This document shows positions 15,182 to 18,436 of a stretch of 18,436 bases of DNA, piece by piece. Source of the DNA: Clostridia bacterium (GTDB lineage: Bacteria > Bacillota > Clostridia > Christensenellales > UBA1242); the NCBI GenBank assembly GCA_028704215.1, contig JAQVLJ010000009.1:1-18436 (forward strand), in the 5' to 3' direction. The notes under the pieces were generated by a model. The model ran no database searches and was not told where the DNA came from. It saw only the letters and a program-made list of their open reading frames with translations. Within the stretch, counting starts at the first letter, position 1, and each line of letters starts with the position of its first letter. Both the position numbers and the translations under genes were made by a program.

Positions 15182-16684
15182 TTATGCATTTGCCAAACTT
15201 CTATCTCTTACCCATAATGAACAGTTGTTCACATTGATAGTCAATTTTGAACCTGTGACAGCACCGTATACATCGTAAGAATGAATTGCATTTGCTGAGT
15301 TGTCTGTCGTTTCTCCATGCACATTTACATCAGTAACTTTCTTGGCGGTGTAGGTTATATTAAAGGCAGTACCATTGCTGTCGCCTTCATTGATGGTATT
15401 GTCAGAAGTAATAATTTTTATGCTTCCATCTTGAGCGGTAATAATACTTTCTTCACTTGCAATATCGTGGAAATCTACATTTATGTTTGATTTTTTTGTT
15501 GAATTTATTTCTACAAAATCGACGCCAGTAATATCAATGTTTCCACTAGAAGTGTTGATAAGTGCTGTTCTGTATTTTTCCATAACTGTGTAGTAAACGT
15601 TGTCTTCAAGTTCGTTGTAGTTTATTTGTACAGCACCGCTTAATGTTTCGGCAGATACAAAAGTGAGGGCAGAAACAATGATTTTTCCGCTTGTTGTTTT
15701 TAAATAGGTGCTGCCTTCCGCTTTGGCTATAACAATGTTACTTTTTTCTGCGTTGATAGTAATTTCACTTTTAGTATTTGCTACATTAATAGAACCGCCG
15801 CCTGTTTGTGTTATTTGTGAATTGTTTAATACAGTCTCTATATCTATAAATGTACCATTTGTTGTAGCTGTCAAAGTGTCTATTTGAGACAATTTGATTG
15901 TTCCCCTAAATGTTGTGGCCTCTAAATTTTTGATTTCGCCAGATTCAAAAGTTGCATTATTTGTTATTTGCAACTTTACGTTGTTGATATTTTTTAAGTT
16001 TTCAAAGTTTGTAAGGTTTGCTTTGCCATCGCCAAGTTTGATATTCAAAGTATCTGCGTTGGTTACAAAAGTAGATGCTATGCCAATATCTCCAGATGTA
16101 GTTTCCAAAGTCAATGCGTCATAGATAGTAGAAGTGTGTAAACCAATACTACCTTTTTGAGATTTTAGCACAGTTTCGCCAAAGCAAAGTTTTAAGTCAG
16201 TATCTGAACTTTGACCTATCATAATATTGCCTTTTTGAGTGTTGACATCTAGCGTGGTAGAAGACAGTAAATGATTGTAAGGAATGTATACTTTCAAATT
16301 AAAAGTACTGTAAAGCACAGCACCGATTGGTTCTTTCAATTTGATTGTAAGTAGTCCAGCATTGATAGTGCTAACCAAGTCTACATCAGCATTGTCTTTT
16401 TGAACAAAGCCGTAATACATACATTCTGTTGCAGTAAAAATATTTTCATCTTCGCTCGGTAATACTATTACGTTAAATTTGCCGCTTTCAATATTTATAG
16501 CAGTGATATCTTCCACACTTGTTGTGATTTGTTCATTATAAGTTTGATGTACTTGGGCATATTTAATACCAAAAAGGTCTTTTTCTGGGAACAAAACTAA
16601 ATAGCCTCCCAAAATTAAACCTATGGCAACAACTATTATGCACAATATAAGCAAATATGTTCCTATGCTTTTTAAGACCTTCAT
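15182..16684 (-). CDS. Membrane-anchored, beta-rich surface protein (DUF4097/putative adhesin-like)
   Basis: 500 residues. One N-terminal hydrophobic helix (about 8-31) follows a short basic start and acts as signal anchor. The rest is extracytoplasmic and consists of many short strands with recurrent SGxIxI/KGxIxI-type turns: ESGKFNVIV, QKGNIMIG, QKGSIGLH, TSGDIGIA, GGGSINVA, TSGKIIVS, SSGNIDIT and DGSIKIIT. This spacing suggests a beta-helix or solenoid, as in DUF4097-type putative adhesins. There is no LPXTG sorting motif, and the tail (SLWVRDRSLANA) is short. I chose the ATG at 16684 (MKVLKSIG) because AGAGG lies 6 bases upstream and the promoter at 16704-16732 excludes the longer ATG at 16732. 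The function is inferred from fold only; binding or envelope sensing are the options. Confidence 0.75.
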   Translation of the reverse strand: MKVLKSIGTYLLILCIIVVAIGLILGGYLVLFPEKDLFGIKYAQVHQTYNEQITTSVEDITAINIESGKFNVIVLPSEDENIFTATECMYYGFVQKDNADVDLVSTINAGLLTIKLKEPIGAVLYSTFNLKVYIPYNHLLSSTTLDVNTQKGNIMIGQSSDTDLKLCFGETVLKSQKGSIGLHTSTIYDALTLETTSGDIGIASTFVTNADTLNIKLGDGKANLTNFENLKNINNVKLQITNNATFESGEIKNLEATTFRGTIKLSQIDTLTATTNGTFIDIETVLNNSQITQTGGGSINVANTKSEITINAEKSNIVIAKAEGSTYLKTTSGKIIVSALTFVSAETLSGAVQINYNELEDNVYYTVMEKYRTALINTSSGNIDITGVDFVEINSTKKSNINVDFHDIASEESIITAQDGSIKIITSDNTINEGDSNGTAFNITYTAKKVTDVNVHGETTDNSANAIHSYDVYGAVTGSKLTINVNNCSLWVRDRSLANA

Positions 16685-16703
16685 AATAAACCTCTGATGC
16701 TTC

Positions 16704-16732
16704 ATTTTATTATATAATGACGGCAAAGTCAA
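16704..16732 (-). promoter_or_regulatory. Promoter of the surface-protein gene
   Basis: On the minus strand, TTGACT (16727-16732) and TAAAAT (16704-16709) are 17 bases apart. The transcript would start just upstream of the AGAGG ribosome binding site. Confidence 0.75.
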
Positions 16733-16827
16733 TACATCATTTGAATAAAAAACTTATCATATGCCAAAAAAGTACATTATTTTGTATGTTTTAACATTGA
16801 TATATCAAATTTTGCCATTTCTAAAAA

Positions 16828-16861
16828 AATGCTTTTCAATTCAAGCATTGTTTGTTATAAT
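16828..16861 (+). promoter_or_regulatory. Promoter of the glutaminyl-tRNA synthetase gene, with overlapping inverted repeat
   Basis: TTTTCA (16833-16838) and TATAAT (16856-16861) are 17 bases apart with an extended -10 (TGTTATAAT, 16853-16861). AATGCTT (16828-16834) and AAGCATT (16843-16849) form a 7-bp inverted repeat over the -35. The leader is about 14 bases, too short for a T-box. Confidence 0.65.
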
Positions 16862-16881
16862 GGCGTATAGAGGAAGCAATT

Positions 16882-18436
16882 ATGGAAATCATACCTAGTA
16901 ATTTTATAGAGCAAGCAGTTTTAGATGATATTAAAACAAAAAATCTCAAAAAAATCATCACACGTTATCCACCTGAACCAAATGGATTTATGCATATTGG
17001 ACATGCAAAGGCTTTTTATATTGATTATTCAGTTGCAAAAAAGTTCAAAGGCTACACAAATTATAGATTTGACGACACCAATCCAGCAAAAGAAGATACA
17101 AAATACGTAAAAGGCCTTTTGCATGATACGAAATGGTTAGGATTAAAGTGGAAGAAGGTGCTTTTTGCATCAGACTATTATGATTTTATTTATCAATGCG
17201 CTTTAGATTTTATCAGACAAGGCAAAGCATACGTATGTGATTTGACTCCAGATGAAGTTACCGCTTCTCGTGGTACATTAACTACACCTGGAACAAATAG
17301 TCCTTACAGAGATAGGTCTATTGAAGAAAATTTGGATTTGTTCGAAAATATGAAAAAAGCCAAATTTGCTGATGGCGAAAAAACACTTCGTGCAAAAATA
17401 GATATGTCGCACCCAAATATGAATATGCGAGACCCTATTATATACAGAATACTTCGTGCTACACATTTCCGTACGGGAGAAAAATGGTGTATTTATCCTA
17501 TGTATGATTTTGCTCATCCACTTTCTGACGCACATGAGGGTATTACGCACTCTTTGTGCAGTCTAGAATATGAAGATCATAGACCCCTGTATAACTGGGT
17601 AGTAGAAAATTGTCGTTTGGTAAAGCATTGCCCAAGACAAATAGAATTTGCTCGACTCAATATTGAAGGAACTGTGCTTAGCAAACGTTATTTACTTGAA
17701 CTTGTAGACAGTAATTATGTTGACGGTTGGGATGATCCACGTATGCCTACTATTTGTGGTATGAGAAGGAGAGGATATCCTGCCGGTGCTATCATAGAAT
17801 TTTGCAAACGAATAGGCGTCGCAAAATCAAATAGTTTGGTGAAACCACATATTTTAGAGGCTTGTGTAAGAGAAAACTTAAACAATGTGGCCACTCGTGT
17901 AATGGGAGTAATTGACCCTTTAAAAATTGTTTTGACCAATTACCCAGAAAACAAAAAAGAAAATATTTTAATATCGAATAACCCAACTATTAAAAATAGC
18001 AAAAAACACAAGGTAACATTTGAAAAAGAGATTTTTATTGAAAAAGAAGACTTTATGGAAAACCCTACTCCAAAGTTTTTCCGTTTGGCTCCAGAGGGAG
18101 TTGTACGTTTGATTGGTGCATATATAATTCGCTGTGACAAAGTAGTAAAAAATAAAAAAGGTGAAATTGATCACCTAAACTGCTCTATTATATACGATGC
18201 TAGTGAGCAAGGAATAAAGCCAAAAGGTACAATTCATTGGATTGGTGCTAATAGTTCAAAAAAAGTACTTGTTCGTACTTTCTCCAACATTTTGAAAGAG
18301 GGGGAAGTATACGAAAAAGGAAAGTTCGATGAGATATTCAATACCAACTCTATGAAATTATACACTTCGTACGTTGAGCCATTTGCTTTGAAACAAAGAA
18401 AAGACAAAGCAATCCAGTTTGTTCGAATGGGCTACT
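16882..18436 (+). CDS. glnS: Glutaminyl-tRNA synthetase, 3' end cut by the window edge
   Basis: A class I aminoacyl-tRNA synthetase that charges tRNA-Gln directly. About 518 residues are present of a usual 550 or so, and the frame is open to the last base. The ATP-binding motif PPEPNGFMHIGHAK contains HIGH at 38-41, and the second signature is VLSKR at 265-269. The block YPMYDFAHPLSDAHEGITHSLCSLEYEDHR (about 208-237) and WDDPRMPTICGMRRRGYP are the GlnRS-specific catalytic-domain segments, distinguishing it from bacterial GluRS. The beta-barrel anticodon-binding part is present and nearly complete. AGAGGAAG precedes the ATG. Many Firmicutes make Gln-tRNA indirectly with GatCAB, so a dedicated GlnRS is informative about lineage. 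Confidence 0.95.
   Translation, partial: MEIIPSNFIEQAVLDDIKTKNLKKIITRYPPEPNGFMHIGHAKAFYIDYSVAKKFKGYTNYRFDDTNPAKEDTKYVKGLLHDTKWLGLKWKKVLFASDYYDFIYQCALDFIRQGKAYVCDLTPDEVTASRGTLTTPGTNSPYRDRSIEENLDLFENMKKAKFADGEKTLRAKIDMSHPNMNMRDPIIYRILRATHFRTGEKWCIYPMYDFAHPLSDAHEGITHSLCSLEYEDHRPLYNWVVENCRLVKHCPRQIEFARLNIEGTVLSKRYLLELVDSNYVDGWDDPRMPTICGMRRRGYPAGAIIEFCKRIGVAKSNSLVKPHILEACVRENLNNVATRVMGVIDPLKIVLTNYPENKKENILISNNPTIKNSKKHKVTFEKEIFIEKEDFMENPTPKFFRLAPEGVVRLIGAYIIRCDKVVKNKKGEIDHLNCSIIYDASEQGIKPKGTIHWIGANSSKKVLVRTFSNILKEGEVYEKGKFDEIFNTNSMKLYTSYVEPFALKQRKDKAIQFVRMGY

Overview
The window looks like a chromosomal segment of a low-GC, Gram-positive-type (Firmicutes/Clostridia-like), fermentative and probably anaerobic bacterium. 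The evidence is strongly AT-rich DNA, AGGAG-type ribosome binding sites before nearly every gene, sigma-A-like promoters, and the gene order mnmG-rsmG-parA-parB that is usual near the replication origin. A rubrerythrin and an L-lactate dehydrogenase fit an anaerobic fermenter. I cannot name a species. The standard genetic code reads through all genes, and no tRNA, rRNA, CRISPR array or insertion sequence was seen.

Layout. 1-870: the 3' part of an unrecognised gene, a small zinc-ribbon protein, and a shared terminator. 881-1252 (-): an unknown small protein with its own promoter. 1375-5684 (+): mnmG and rsmG (tRNA and 16S rRNA modification) overlap by one base, then parA (own promoter) and parB (chromosome partition). 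5766-7283 (-): a MazG-like pyrophosphohydrolase and an APH-fold sugar-kinase-like protein. 7461-8012 (+): rubrerythrin. 8073-9144 (-): an unknown 109-aa protein and a four-helix membrane protein. 9277-11384 (-): a two-gene unit of a diadenylate-cyclase-fold protein with an altered RHR motif, followed by ldh. 11585-15074 (+): two overlapping genes for a heterodimeric ABC exporter. 15182-16684 (-): a membrane-anchored, surface-exposed, beta-rich repeat protein. 16882-end (+): glutaminyl-tRNA synthetase, cut by the window edge.

The most interesting item is the diadenylate-cyclase-fold protein at 10212-11384. It has a DGA/RHR-type core (DGI and RKR here), a long unfamiliar N-terminal region, and neither the membrane helices of CdaA nor DisA's DNA-binding part. 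It is apparently co-transcribed with lactate dehydrogenase.

Other observations: two genes (mnmG and the first ABC gene) whose -10 element lies 6-7 bases before the ATG and which lack a ribosome binding site, implying leaderless mRNAs; an ABC pair with one degenerate ATPase site; a recurrent extended -10 (TGTTATAAT) at four promoters; paired 14-bp palindromes beside parB; an inverted repeat in the rubrerythrin leader; and 14-bp tandem repeats between two convergent genes. All functional calls come from motif reading only, without database searches.
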